Shown: one piece after another, positions 21,975-31,364 of the stretch
How the letters are laid out: the number at the start of each line of letters is the position of its first letter
Position numbering within the stretch: the stretch's first letter is position 1
From: Phycisphaerales bacterium
GTDB lineage: Bacteria > Planctomycetota > Phycisphaerae > Phycisphaerales > SM1A02
NCBI GenBank assembly: GCA_022446885.1
Contig: JAKVBU010000011.1
Location: 1-64,000, forward strand
Direction: 5' to 3'
DNA length: 64,000 nt
Notes under the pieces: model-generated
The model's database searches: none
What the model was told of the DNA's origin: nothing
Seen by the model: the letters and a program-made list of their open reading frames with translations, nothing else
Position numbers and translations under genes: made by a program

Positions 21975-22757
21975 ATGTTTGACACCCATTGCCATCTCAC
22001 AAGCGAGGCCCTCAAGGGCACCCTTCCTGATGTACTGGCCCAGGCCGAAGCGGCCGGGGTGCATGGCATGCTCAGCGTCTCGGTGGACCCCCTCGACGCC
22101 CAAGCAGCGCTCGATCTGGCCCAAGCCCACCCTCAGGTCTGGTGTACCGCCGGTGTCCACCCCTCAGAGGCGGCCCTTGGGCACGATCCCATGGACCTCC
22201 ATGTCATTGCAAAGGATCCCAAATGCTTGGCATGGGGTGAGTTAGGGCTAGACGGGCACTGGCCCGAGCCCTCACAGGCCCAGCAACACGCGCTGCTTGA
22301 GGCACATCTGGATGCCATCGGGGCATGGGATCAGGCCGGCGGGCGGCAGTTGCCCATTGTCGTCCACTGCCGCAAGGCCCTCGATGACCTGCTGCCTCGG
22401 CTGGCAAGCTCGGGCATCGACGGCGAGCGATTCGTGTTTCACTGCTTCACCGACGGCCCCGACGAAGCCCGCCGGGTGCTGACGTTCGGCGCCGCCATTT
22501 CGTTCACTGGGGTGGTCACCTATCCCAATGCCCCCGACGTCGCGGCCGCCGCGGCAATCGTGCCAGATGATCGCATCATGATCGAGACGGACGCCCCCTA
22601 CCTCTCCCCCCAACCTGTTCGCGGCGTTCGCCCCAACCAGCCTGCGCACGTCGTGCACACGGCCGCGTTCCTGGCCCATCAGCGCAAGATGGAGGTCGAA
22701 GCCTTCGCTGAGATCGCAGACGCCAACGCCCAACGCATCTACGGAATGGGTGCCTGA
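21975..22757 (+). CDS. TatD-family metal-dependent hydrolase
   Basis: Amidohydrolase-fold metal-dependent DNase/hydrolase. Metal motifs are visible from the start: DTHCHL, then GVHPSEA, WGELGLDGHW, VVHCRKA, FVFHCFTDG and ETDAPYLSP, in the usual TatD order. I prefer the ATG at 21975 because DTHCHL lies at the N-terminus of almost all family members; an in-frame ATG at 21924, or a GTG at 21903, would add 17-24 residues. It ends 3 bp before the next gene. Confidence 0.9.
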   Translation: MFDTHCHLTSEALKGTLPDVLAQAEAAGVHGMLSVSVDPLDAQAALDLAQAHPQVWCTAGVHPSEAALGHDPMDLHVIAKDPKCLAWGELGLDGHWPEPSQAQQHALLEAHLDAIGAWDQAGGRQLPIVVHCRKALDDLLPRLASSGIDGERFVFHCFTDGPDEARRVLTFGAAISFTGVVTYPNAPDVAAAAAIVPDDRIMIETDAPYLSPQPVRGVRPNQPAHVVHTAAFLAHQRKMEVEAFAEIADANAQRIYGMGA

Positions 22758-22760
22758 ACG

Positions 22761-23672
22761 ATGCGGGTTGTCTCACTTGTCCCCTCGGCCACCGAGTTGC
22801 TGTGCGCCATGGATGGGCTCGATCTGCTTGTGGGTCGCTCGCACGAGTGCGACTGGCCCCCCTCGGTACTGGATCGCCCCGCGCTGACCAAGCGGCGCAC
22901 GATGGAGACCAGCCCCCGCGACATCGATGAGCAGGTTCGATCCACCATGGAGGCTCAAGGATCGCTGCACCAACTCGATGCCGACCTGCTGAAATCACTC
23001 GAACCGGATCTCATTTTGTTGCAGGACACATGTGGTGTGTGCTCGATCGATCAACCTGCAGTTCAGCAGGCCATCGATGGCCTCAAGAAGACGCCGCAGA
23101 CGCTCATCTTGCATCCATCGACATTCGAAGATGTGCTCGATGACCTGCTCCGTATAGGCGAAGCCGTCGATCGCGGCGATCATGCTCGGCAAAAGATGGT
23201 CGAGTTACGGGCGAAGTGGTGGGACACACAGGACGTGGTGAACCCCTACGTGGACGGCCCGCAAACTGCTGTATTGGAGTGGTCTGATCCACTCTGGGCC
23301 GCAGGGCACTGGACACCCCAGCTCATCGAACGAGCCGGTGGGCGGCAGAATCTGGTCGCTACTGGCGAACCCTCGCGCATCATCACACCTGAGGACCTGC
23401 TTGCCATGCAGGTTGAGCGGCTCATCATTGCGCCATGCGGCGTGCCCATCGACGATGCCCAGCCGCATGTTGACGCGCTCACGTCGACGGCATGGTGGCC
23501 CATGCTGCCTGCTGTGATGGATGGCGAGGTTGTGTTGCTCGATGGCAACGCGACCTTCAGCCGGCCGGGGCCTCGGCTGGTGCAGACGCTTCAGTGGCTG
23601 ACGGGCTGGCTGCAGAGTCGACCGGAGTTGGCCCCACCGGAGGTCCGCTGGAAGGAAGTTCCGTCCAGATGA
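22761..23672 (+). CDS. BtuF-like cobalamin-binding periplasmic-fold protein
   Basis: A 303-residue protein of the helical-backbone metal-receptor (BtuF/TroA) fold: MRVVSLVPSATELLCAMDGL at the start, a GRSHECDWP segment, DLILLQDTCGVCSI, then AAGHWTPQLIERAGG and DGNATFSRPGPRLV. No signal peptide is visible, as in the family often labelled cobalamin-binding protein; no transporter genes adjoin it. Its last 116 bp overlap the convergent DUF1573 gene. Confidence 0.82.
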   Translation: MRVVSLVPSATELLCAMDGLDLLVGRSHECDWPPSVLDRPALTKRRTMETSPRDIDEQVRSTMEAQGSLHQLDADLLKSLEPDLILLQDTCGVCSIDQPAVQQAIDGLKKTPQTLILHPSTFEDVLDDLLRIGEAVDRGDHARQKMVELRAKWWDTQDVVNPYVDGPQTAVLEWSDPLWAAGHWTPQLIERAGGRQNLVATGEPSRIITPEDLLAMQVERLIIAPCGVPIDDAQPHVDALTSTAWWPMLPAVMDGEVVLLDGNATFSRPGPRLVQTLQWLTGWLQSRPELAPPEVRWKEVPSR

Positions 23673-24372
23673 CCTCGACACTTGTCGCGGGTGTGTCACC
23701 CGCCTGCACCGTGAGCGTTCCCGTGCCGGGCGTATCGGGCGGCGTCAAATGCAACTTTGAACGCCAGATTGCAGGACGGCCGGTGCTTGAATTCTCCTTG
23801 GCATGAAGAATCCAGGGCTGGGCCTTCACCTCGAGCCCGTTCGTAGTTGTCACCGTGGCATTGGGCGGGCGGCCCTGCTTGCGCCACTCCAAATCCATGT
23901 AGGGGCGAATACCACGCTTGGTCAGGTCAATGGGCCGCGGCGCGATGCCGATGGGCTGCACCCGAAGACCGTCAGCCATCATCACCAGATTGACGCTGCT
24001 GTCATCGTCGAAGCGAAGAACGACGCCGCCCTTCTTGCGGCCGCTCGTCTCGAGCGCAAGCGACACCGGCACAACCAAGTTCTCGCCCGGAAACACGATG
24101 TCATCTGGCTGCAGATACTCAGTGCATCCACACGTGGCCTGAGCCGCAATGATGCTCAATGGCTGATCCGTGATGTTCTTGAGCACGAATTCATGGTGCA
24201 CCTTGTTCTCACCGGCATGCACCTCGACCAGACCGGCGTCGAAGACTGTCTCACCCTCAAAGGAGTCTGAGCGAGTCAGCCAGTACACCAAACCACCGGC
24301 CAGGGCCAACAGGCACAGGGCGATCAGAACCCGGTTGGCCACTCGTCTTGAACTGCCTTCAAACTCAGTCAT
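23557..24372 (-). CDS. Membrane-anchored DUF1573 protein
   Basis: A 271-residue protein with one N-terminal helix (about residues 15-33) and an exported beta-sandwich region. The DUF1573 signature is present: HHEFVLKNITDQPLSI then AQATCGCTEY, with the paired cysteines. The C-terminal 35 residues are Pro/Ala/Ser-rich and are the part encoded over the convergent gene. I use the ATG at 24372 (MTEFEGSS), which puts the helix at a normal depth. The family is common in Planctomycetes and Bacteroidetes; function is unknown. Confidence 0.8.
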   Translation of the reverse strand: MTEFEGSSRRVANRVLIALCLLALAGGLVYWLTRSDSFEGETVFDAGLVEVHAGENKVHHEFVLKNITDQPLSIIAAQATCGCTEYLQPDDIVFPGENLVVPVSLALETSGRKKGGVVLRFDDDSSVNLVMMADGLRVQPIGIAPRPIDLTKRGIRPYMDLEWRKQGRPPNATVTTTNGLEVKAQPWILHAKENSSTGRPAIWRSKLHLTPPDTPGTGTLTVQAGDTPATSVEVIWTELPSSGPPVGPTPVDSAASPSATEASAPAEAPAG

Positions 24373-24449
24373 GGAGCGGAATTCTAGCCGCCGCGCAGGT
24401 GCCAACCTGCCAAAGCGGCAGATCGACCCCCATTGAGAGGCCCAAAAAA

Positions 24450-24465
24450 TGGCACGCGAGTTGTT
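24450..24465 (+). promoter_or_regulatory. Possible sigma-54-type promoter upstream of clpB
   Basis: TGGCAC-N5-TTGTT matches the -24/-12 pattern TGGCAC-N5-TTGCW with one mismatch, at the C of the -12 GC. The expected transcript start would be near 24475, just ahead of a GGTGGAGGG ribosome site and the clpB ATG at 24489. The missing -12 C and the short leader weaken the call. Confidence 0.25.
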
Positions 24466-24488
24466 TCAACAATCAGGTGGAGGGCCAT

Positions 24489-27098
24489 ATGGACCTGAGT
24501 CATCTCACCACCCTCGCCCGTCAGGGCGTCTCCCGCAGTCAGGCACTGGCCATCGGTCGCTGCCATGGCCAACTCGAACCGCTGCATCTGCTCGCGGCCT
24601 TGCTCGACGATGACTCGGGCACGGCTCGAGGGCTCATCGAACGTGCTGGCCGCCGCCCCGATGCACTCAGCGATGTCGTTCAAGCGCAGTTGTCGCGTCT
24701 ACCCACGGTGTCAGGAACGGGCCATGCCCCCTCTACCTCACCGGCCTTCGTCGAGGTACTCACCCAGGCTGCGCAATTGGCCTCGAAGATGGGTGATGCC
24801 TTTACGTCGATTGAGCATCTGCTCATCACCCTGGCCAGTGTTGCCTCAGACGCCAAAGAAGCCTTGACCGCCAGCGGACTCTCCGTTGCCACACTCACCC
24901 AAGCGGCAGAGGCCCTTCGCGCTGCCTCCGGTGTTGATCGCATTGACGACCCCGAGGCAGAGGCGGGGTTCGAAGCCCTCAAGAAGTACGGCATCGATCT
25001 CACGGCATTGGCTCGCACGGGCAAGCTCGACCCGGTCATCGGCCGCGACGAACAAATCCGCCGCTGCATGCAGGTGCTCTCTCGCCGCAGAAAGAACAAC
25101 CCCGTACTCATCGGGGAACCGGGTGTGGGCAAGACCGCCATCGCTGAAGGACTGGCCCAGCGGATCATCAATGGCGATTGCCCCGGCACGCTGCGCGAGG
25201 CGCGGATCATCACGCTCGACGTCGGGCAGTTGCTCGCCGGCGCAAAATTCCGCGGTGAGTTTGAAGAGCGGCTCAAGGCCGTACTGCGTGAAGTGACCGC
25301 TGCCGATGGCCGAATCGTGCTGTTCATCGACGAGCTGCACACCATTGTTGGCGCTGGGCAGGGAGAGGGCGCCCTGAGCGCCGGCAATCTGCTCAAACCC
25401 GCGCTGGCCCGTGGTGATCTTCGCTGCATCGGCGCCACGACGCTCGATGAATACCGCCAGCACATCGAGAAGGACGCGGCCTTTGAACGCCGCTTCCAGC
25501 CGGTGATGGTCGAGGAGCCAACGGTTGACGACACACTCGCCATTCTCCGTGGGCTCAAGGGGCGATACGAAGCCCACCACGGCGTGCGCATTCTCGACAG
25601 TGCTCTGATCGCGGCCTCGACGCTCTCGCAGCGCTACATCGCTGATCGATTTCTGCCCGACAAGGCGATCGACCTCCTCGACGAAGCCGCATCAAGACTC
25701 CGGATGGAGAACGACTCCATGCCCGCATCAATCGACGAGTTGCGGCGGCGCAAGATGCAATTGGAGATCGAACGCGAGGCGCTGCGAAAGGAGTCGGACG
25801 AAGCTTCGTCGAGCCGCCTGGAGACGATCGAAGCTGAACTCGCCGACCTCGACGAAGAGAACGCGACCCTGACGGCACGTTGGGAACAGGAGAAGTCCGA
25901 ACTCGATGAAATCCGCCACGGCGCTGAGCGTCGCGATGCCCTGCAGACGGAACTAGATCGAGCGCGTCGCCGTGGAGATCTCGAGACCGCTGCTCGCATC
26001 CAATACGGCGACATCCCCTCGCTTGATGAGACGCTCCGCGGCGCCGAAGCGGCATTGGAGGCACGGCGTGCCGAGGGCCGTAATCTCGTTCGAGAAGAAG
26101 TTGACGCCGAGATGATCGCCGAGATCATCTCCCGGTGGACAGGGATCCCCACTACTCGGCTTGTCGAGGCGCAGCGTGAGCGACTGCTCCGCATGGAGGC
26201 GGCACTCGAGGCCCGGGTGATCGGCCAGAACGCTGCAGTCGAAGCCGTGTCCGATGCCGTTCGTCGCAATCGTGCTGGTCTGGGCGAAGCATCCACCCCA
26301 ATTGGTTCATTCCTCTTCCTCGGCCCCACGGGCGTAGGCAAGACTGAGTTGTGCAAGGCCTTGGCCGAGTTTCTCTTCTCGAGTGAAGAGGCCATGGTCC
26401 GAATCGACATGAGCGAGTACATGGAGCAGCACGCCGTCGCGAGGCTCATTGGCGCCCCTCCCGGCTATGTGGGATTCGATGAAGGTGGCCGGCTGACGGA
26501 GGCCGTGCGGCGACGCCCCTATTGCGTGGTGCTCTTTGACGAACTCGAGAAGGCGCACCCCGACGTGAGCAACATCCTGCTGCAGGTGCTCGACGATGGG
26601 CGGCTCACCGATGGACATGGCCGAACAGTGGACTTCTCCAACACGATCATCGTCATGACCAGCAACATCGGGTCTGGTCGCCTGCTCGAACTCGTCGAAC
26701 AGGGCCTTGGCCAGGACGTGATCGAGGGCGAAGTACGTGAGACACTCAAACAGACACTGCGGCCTGAGTTGCTCAATCGCATCGATGACACGATCGTGTT
26801 CCACGCCCTGTCAAAGGAGCAGATCCGGGACATCGTGGGCGTCCAGATTGAACACCTTCGATCTCGCATGGCCCAGCGGGGCTTCGACCTCTCCGTGAGC
26901 GATGCCGCGATCGACCAACTGGCCCAGGACGGCTGGGATCCAACCTTCGGCGCCAGGCCGCTCAAGCGAGTGATTCAGCAACGGCTGGAGAATGAAATCG
27001 CCCGGCGAATCCTCTCGGGTGAAGTAGGCGAAGGTGATCTTGTGCAGGTGGATGCGTTTGAGGGCACGCTCACGATCGGCGCAACTCAGCCGACGTGA
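24489..27098 (+). CDS. clpB: ATP-dependent disaggregase ClpB
   Basis: Hsp100 protein disaggregase of 869 residues, close to the usual ClpB length. An N-terminal Clp-N domain is followed by AAA1 (Walker A GEPGVGKT at about 209-216, Walker B VLFIDELH), a charged coiled-coil middle domain (about 400-530) that separates ClpB from ClpA, and AAA2 (GPTGVGKTE from G612, then [14 protein letters not shown]). The C-terminal domain carries [10 protein letters not shown]. The ATG at 24489 has a GGAGG ribosome site. Its end overlaps convergent aroC by 13 bp. Confidence 0.96.
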   Translation: MDLSHLTTLARQGVSRSQALAIGRCHGQLEPLHLLAALLDDDSGTARGLIERAGRRPDALSDVVQAQLSRLPTVSGTGHAPSTSPAFVEVLTQAAQLASKMGDAFTSIEHLLITLASVASDAKEALTASGLSVATLTQAAEALRAASGVDRIDDPEAEAGFEALKKYGIDLTALARTGKLDPVIGRDEQIRRCMQVLSRRRKNNPVLIGEPGVGKTAIAEGLAQRIINGDCPGTLREARIITLDVGQLLAGAKFRGEFEERLKAVLREVTAADGRIVLFIDELHTIVGAGQGEGALSAGNLLKPALARGDLRCIGATTLDEYRQHIEKDAAFERRFQPVMVEEPTVDDTLAILRGLKGRYEAHHGVRILDSALIAASTLSQRYIADRFLPDKAIDLLDEAASRLRMENDSMPASIDELRRRKMQLEIEREALRKESDEASSSRLETIEAELADLDEENATLTARWEQEKSELDEIRHGAERRDALQTELDRARRRGDLETAARIQYGDIPSLDETLRGAEAALEARRAEGRNLVREEVDAEMIAEIISRWTGIPTTRLVEAQRERLLRMEAALEARVIGQNAAVEAVSDAVRRNRAGLGEASTPIGSFLFLGPTGVGKTELCKALAEFLFSSEEAMVRIDMSEYMEQHAVARLIGAPPGYVGFDEGGRLTEAVRRRPYCVVLFDELEKAHPDVSNILLQVLDDGRLTDGHGRTVDFSNTIIVMTSNIGSGRLLELVEQGLGQDVIEGEVRETLKQTLRPELLNRIDDTIVFHALSKEQIRDIVGVQIEHLRSRMAQRGFDLSVSDAAIDQLAQDGWDPTFGARPLKRVIQQRLENEIARRILSGEVGEGDLVQVDAFEGTLTIGATQPT

Positions 27099-28210
27099 CG
27101 TTCCATCGCCGCCTTGATGTCGTCCATCGTGTCGCCGCCGAAGGTGCTGCAGACTGCCGCGGCGACAACCGATGCGACCACATGCTCCATGACGACGCTC
27201 GCTGCGGGTGATGCACAGACATCGCTGCGCTCATAGGTGCTCTGCTGGGCTTCAAGCGTGCGCATGTCCACGCTGGGAAGGCCACGCAGCAGCGTGCTGA
27301 TGGGCTTCATGGCGCCGCGAATAACAACCGGCATTCCGTTGGTCATGCCACCCTCGATTCCCCCGGCATTGTTGGTTGGCCGCGTGTATCGAGATCCATC
27401 ATGCTCGATGGGGTCGTGCACCTGTGAGCCGCATCGAGCAGGGGCGCCGAATCCCAGACCGATCTCGACCCCCTTGAATGCCTGAATGCTCATGACTGCC
27501 CCAGCCAGCGAGCTGTCCAGAGTGTGATTGCGCTCCATGCAGGTGCCTAATCCGGCGGGACAACCCAGCACATGCACTTCGCACACACCGCCAATGGTGT
27601 CCTTGTCTACCTTCGCCTGCCTGATGTGCTCGATCATCGAGGCGGTCGCTTCGGCGTCGGGGTTGTAGACCTCTGAGGCGTCACGCTGCTCACGAAGGGC
27701 GTTGAGATCACCTGACACAACGATCGGCGCGTCTATATCCAGTAGACCACGCAAGTAGCCAAAGGTCTCGATGCCCAGCTCCCGCAACATCAGACGGCAC
27801 AGCGCCCCCGCCGCCGTGCGAACCGCAGTCTCGCGGGCGCTGGCCCGCTCGAGGATGTTGCGGCAGTCATCGGTGCCGTACTTGAGCGATCCGGAGAGAT
27901 CAGCATGCCCGGGCCGAGGCCTGTGCATGGGTGGCGTTCGCTCCAGATCATCGAGGCGCGAGTCTGCATTGGGCACTTGAAGCACCACGGGCGCACCAGT
28001 CGTCAGGCCCAGGCGTACACCTGCCGTGACCACGACATGATCGGACTCGATCCGCTGACGGCCGCCGCGGCCGTATCCACCTTGACGCCGCTTGAGTTCA
28101 GCGTTGATGAACTGCTCATCGACCACAATGCCAGCAGGCAGCCCCGTGATGAGAGCCGTCCCGCAGGGGCCGTGTGACTCGCCCGCCGTCTCGATGCGTA
28201 TATCGCTCAC
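27086..28210 (-). CDS. aroC: Chorismate synthase
   Basis: Final enzyme of the shikimate pathway, converting EPSP to chorismate with reduced FMN; 374 residues. Signatures present are GESHGP near the N-terminus, RRQGGYGRGGRQ, the RPRPGHADLSG block, RASARETAVR and the final GGDTMDDI. It has a GTG start. It forms a same-strand group with the exported protein gene (25 bp away) and the aroD-aroE fusion upstream. Confidence 0.97.
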   Translation of the reverse strand: MSDIRIETAGESHGPCGTALITGLPAGIVVDEQFINAELKRRQGGYGRGGRQRIESDHVVVTAGVRLGLTTGAPVVLQVPNADSRLDDLERTPPMHRPRPGHADLSGSLKYGTDDCRNILERASARETAVRTAAGALCRLMLRELGIETFGYLRGLLDIDAPIVVSGDLNALREQRDASEVYNPDAEATASMIEHIRQAKVDKDTIGGVCEVHVLGCPAGLGTCMERNHTLDSSLAGAVMSIQAFKGVEIGLGFGAPARCGSQVHDPIEHDGSRYTRPTNNAGGIEGGMTNGMPVVIRGAMKPISTLLRGLPSVDMRTLEAQQSTYERSDVCASPAASVVMEHVVASVVAAAVCSTFGGDTMDDIKAAMERHVG

Positions 28211-28235
28211 GCCCGGATGCTACCAGTCGCGAGCC

Positions 28236-29051
28236 TCACTCACCTTTGCCGGGCTTCTGCCAGGTCGACAGCTTGAACAGATCGGGGTTCACATCCACAT
28301 CGAACTGCTCAGACACCACCTTCAACTCGCCGATCTTGGCTGCGCCGTCACCTGGCTTCACACCGAATCCACCATGGGCATTCTCGTGGATGATGTAGAT
28401 GTTCATGGAAGTTGGAGTGGGGTACTTGGCGCCTGCTTTGGGCTTTCCAAACCCGACAAACTCGGCTAGCCCATGGCCGCTGGGCATGGGGTGCACAATC
28501 CCCGCAATTGTCCCTGTCTCATAGAAGCCCACCTGCCATGGCAATCCGTGTTCCTGATGAAGAACGAGCCACGTCACTGGCTCATGATCCACATGCCCAT
28601 GGCCCACCCCGACTCGCTTGGCTGACTTGAGCATGGCCTTGATCGTGCCCAGTGGATTGCCTTTGCCCATCGCCGCCACCTGGGCGAAGCGACCTTGAGC
28701 TGGTGCGACGACACCATTCTTGAGGATCGTCATCTTCTCATCATCCATCAGCATGACGATCTTCATCGCCGTGCCACCCTCAGAACCCATCCTGAAGACT
28801 TCGGCAGCCTGGTTGGCCTTCCGCCAGACAGTGATCTTGGCAGGCACGCTGAGCACTTCACCCTTCAATTCGTAGGTGGCCGACGCCGGGCGATTGGCAT
28901 AGGCCGCCTCGACCTCATGCAACAGCTTGTGCACCTGCTCAGATGCGTCAGGAACCAAAGCTGCGAGATCCGCCGCCCCGGCCTTCGCAGATGACACCGG
29001 GAGCACCGACACCACTGCCGCGAACAATGCGATCAATCCGAATCTCAACAT
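28236..29051 (-). CDS. Exported protein of unknown function
   Basis: A 271-residue protein with a clear signal peptide (hydrophobic residues 4-19, cleavage near SSAKAGA). The ATG at 29051 is preceded by a strong AGGAGGTG ribosome site, which decides the start. The mature part is rich in beta strand and His (GVGHGHVDHEPV), with an LMDDEKMTILKNG segment and a Pro/Gly-rich middle. The general shape resembles outer-membrane lipoprotein-sorting or DUF1571-type carriers, but I cannot assign it. It sits between two shikimate genes with no visible functional tie. Confidence 0.75.
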   Translation of the reverse strand: MLRFGLIALFAAVVSVLPVSSAKAGAADLAALVPDASEQVHKLLHEVEAAYANRPASATYELKGEVLSVPAKITVWRKANQAAEVFRMGSEGGTAMKIVMLMDDEKMTILKNGVVAPAQGRFAQVAAMGKGNPLGTIKAMLKSAKRVGVGHGHVDHEPVTWLVLHQEHGLPWQVGFYETGTIAGIVHPMPSGHGLAEFVGFGKPKAGAKYPTPTSMNIYIIHENAHGGFGVKPGDGAAKIGELKVVSEQFDVDVNPDLFKLSTWQKPGKGE

Positions 29052-29130
29052 GAAAACACCTCCTGATCTGTCAGCGTTGGGTATTGAATGTCGCCTGAGC
29101 GACACTTGTGCAGGCTACCTACATGGCGCC

Positions 29131-30633
29131 TCAGAAGCCCCAGAAGCGATGTTGCCCGGTTGCCTGAGCACCCCACATGTCCAAACCACCTGCCACCTGC
29201 AGTCCTCGACTGCGGGCTGCTCTCAGAAATGGCGTCTCGGCCGGGTCGTAGATCGATTCAAGCACTGCAGCGCCTGCCTTGAGCGAGCCCAGATCGAATC
29301 CCGTCACTACTGCAGCATCTGCTTCAGGGGCGTCGCCGTGGGCCATGCCTGCCGAGGTGCACTGCACAGCAAGATCAAATGGACCTTCGCCGCGAACACT
29401 GATGTCACCAAGATCACCCAGTGACTGGGCCAGCTCAAGCGCCCGCTCGCTGGTGCGATTGAAGATGTGCACCGACGCCCCAGCCCGTAACAGCCCCGCG
29501 CAAGCGGCTCGGGCTGCGCCACCGGCACCCAGCACTGCGGCGCGAGCACCTGCAAACTCCACCCCCATCGCCTCCAGCGGGCCCAGCACGCCTCCGATGT
29601 CGGTGTTGGCTGCAGTCATCGTGCCCGCATGGTCAATGCTGAGCGTGTTCGCTGCGCCTGCGATCTGGGCCGACGCATCGATCACCCCGCCTGCCTCCTG
29701 CACGAAGCGCAGACAATTGGCCTTGTGCGGCATCGTCACCGAAGCACCCACGAACGGAATCTCTGGGTGCTTGATCAGAGCGATCAGATCGGCCTTGAAT
29801 CGCTCCCACTCAAAACGCACCGGTAGCGGCAGATAGACGGCGTCGATCTCCTTGGCGTGAAAGTGGGCGTTGTGATGTTCGTAGCCCGGCGATGCCCCCA
29901 GCGGCCAACCGATCAGGCCCAGCACCTTTGTTTGGCGTGAGACCCGACCGTACCCCCATTGCCCCACAAGTTGCGACAACGTGGGCTGCCCCGGGGCGGT
30001 GCAAGTGACCTCATCAAGCGATGCGAAGGTGAGCAGCCCTCCCCATGCCTTCGACAAGACCCGGCTGATGAGACCGAATGTACCCATGGCGAGCGCGATC
30101 ATTGGCTTGGGGCGCTGCGCCAGCAGATCGGCGCACTCAAGCGCCTCCCGCAATGAGCGGGCGTGAAAGGCGAGCTTCATGACGTCACAGGGCGTCTGGC
30201 CCAACTGGGCAACCTGCCGCAGCAGATCTGGGGGCCTCTGATCGAAGTCATGACACGACAGGATCAGTTTGGACCCGGCCGCCTGCAACTGGGAGGCAAC
30301 ATGCTGCAGATCGTCGTTGCCCTGCCAGCAGGCGTGTTCCAGATCGAAGAACGTCGGCGGCGCATCTTGAAGCGATCGCAGCAGCTCAACTCGGTCGTCT
30401 TCGCTCCATGCTGTGGAGCCTCCCTCACAGGCGTGGCGGCATGTCAGGATGCTCGGCAGGGGCGCTTCTGCAATCAGTGTTTGAACCGCTGCATGGCCGC
30501 TAGTGCCGATGGCGGCGAGCGCATCGACTCGCCACTCGACCAAGTCGGCGCCGCCATGGCGGGCGGCTTCAGCCCGCTCGATTGCGCGGCCCATCTGGGC
30601 TGGATCGTCGATGGTGACAGGAACTGCAATCAT
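29131..30633 (-). CDS. aroDE: Fused 3-dehydroquinate dehydratase (type I) / shikimate dehydrogenase
   Basis: Bifunctional 500-residue enzyme for two consecutive shikimate steps. The N-terminal half is a type I dehydratase: EWRVD, ILTCR then EGG, the Schiff-base region with SCHDFD (catalytic His) and DVMKLA (Schiff-base Lys). It ends with MGTFGLISR and TFASLDE. The C-terminal half (from about residue 235) is AroE: VTMPHKANCL with catalytic Lys, AANTDIGG with catalytic Asp, the VLGAGGAARAA nucleotide loop and FNRTSE, consistent with NADP. Such fusions are known in plants and some Planctomycetes and Chlamydiae. Confidence 0.95.
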   Translation of the reverse strand: MIAVPVTIDDPAQMGRAIERAEAARHGGADLVEWRVDALAAIGTSGHAAVQTLIAEAPLPSILTCRHACEGGSTAWSEDDRVELLRSLQDAPPTFFDLEHACWQGNDDLQHVASQLQAAGSKLILSCHDFDQRPPDLLRQVAQLGQTPCDVMKLAFHARSLREALECADLLAQRPKPMIALAMGTFGLISRVLSKAWGGLLTFASLDEVTCTAPGQPTLSQLVGQWGYGRVSRQTKVLGLIGWPLGASPGYEHHNAHFHAKEIDAVYLPLPVRFEWERFKADLIALIKHPEIPFVGASVTMPHKANCLRFVQEAGGVIDASAQIAGAANTLSIDHAGTMTAANTDIGGVLGPLEAMGVEFAGARAAVLGAGGAARAACAGLLRAGASVHIFNRTSERALELAQSLGDLGDISVRGEGPFDLAVQCTSAGMAHGDAPEADAAVVTGFDLGSLKAGAAVLESIYDPAETPFLRAARSRGLQVAGGLDMWGAQATGQHRFWGF

Positions 30634-30712
30634 CCGACCGCGAGCATACGAACCTGACCGTGATCAATCTGCCAGTTGCGCCTGCTATTGGGGGATCAAC
30701 TATGGTTCGGAC

Positions 30713-31330
30713 ATGGAAGACCCCGACCGACTGCTCAGCCATGCCCGGCACACGCTTCGTGCGTGGACGAGCGGTCTGCTTCGGTTTGATGAACACGTCC
30801 GACCACTCAAGTACGTGATTGCACCAGATGGACGCCTGGTTGCGCCAGCCATGGTGGCGATGCTCTCCACCCTTGATACGGCGCTGCACATTCCCGAAGA
30901 AGACCCTGATGGGCTGCAGTTGCTTGTGGAGTTGCACGAGTTCGACCCGGATGGCCCTGACGGCGCGTTGGCCGACCGATGGCGGATCTACCACGGGTCG
31001 CCTGAAGACGTTCGCTGGGCAGTGATGGATATCGATCTGGCCCGTTGCCATGGCGGCACCATCGACGGCGAGGCGATGGTCGTGCCCAACCCGTTGGCCA
31101 CCATCGAACCCAAACTGTGTTCGATGATCAACACGAACCACGGTGAAGCACTTCGCAATGCGGTGCAGACCGAGTTGTCGATCTCGCCCAGTCAAGTAGT
31201 GGCGGTGGGCGTACACCCGGATGGGCTGGATGTGCGTTGTGACCACGACGTCGTTCAGTTGCCCTGCAATCTGGGACAGGACCCTGAGGTCGCCACCGGT
31301 GCCCTGTTGGGATCGCTGGGCGTCGTCTGA
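30713..31330 (+). CDS. DUF2470/pyridoxamine-oxidase-like protein (HugZ-type)
   Basis: A 205-residue cytoplasmic protein divergent from aroDE. The N-terminal part (VIAPDGRLVAPAMVAML) fits a split-barrel flavin-binding fold. The C-terminal part (EPKLCSMINTNHGEALRNAV) resembles DUF2470, where the family pattern is a helix with N-x-x-H-x-x-A-L. That combination is seen in heme-utilisation HugZ-like proteins. Heme or flavin binding is not visible directly, so the call is moderate. Confidence 0.6.
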   Translation: MEDPDRLLSHARHTLRAWTSGLLRFDEHVRPLKYVIAPDGRLVAPAMVAMLSTLDTALHIPEEDPDGLQLLVELHEFDPDGPDGALADRWRIYHGSPEDVRWAVMDIDLARCHGGTIDGEAMVVPNPLATIEPKLCSMINTNHGEALRNAVQTELSISPSQVVAVGVHPDGLDVRCDHDVVQLPCNLGQDPEVATGALLGSLGVV

Positions 31331-31364
31331 ACCCCTCCCCACTGCAGCCCCCCGCATGCCTGAC

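Noticed and set aside
24349-24436. CTTGAAC and CCCCATTG as a sigma-32-type heat-shock promoter of clpB
   Set aside because: The two boxes are about 75 bp apart, far beyond the usual 11-16 bp, and the first lies in the divergent DUF1573 gene's start region.
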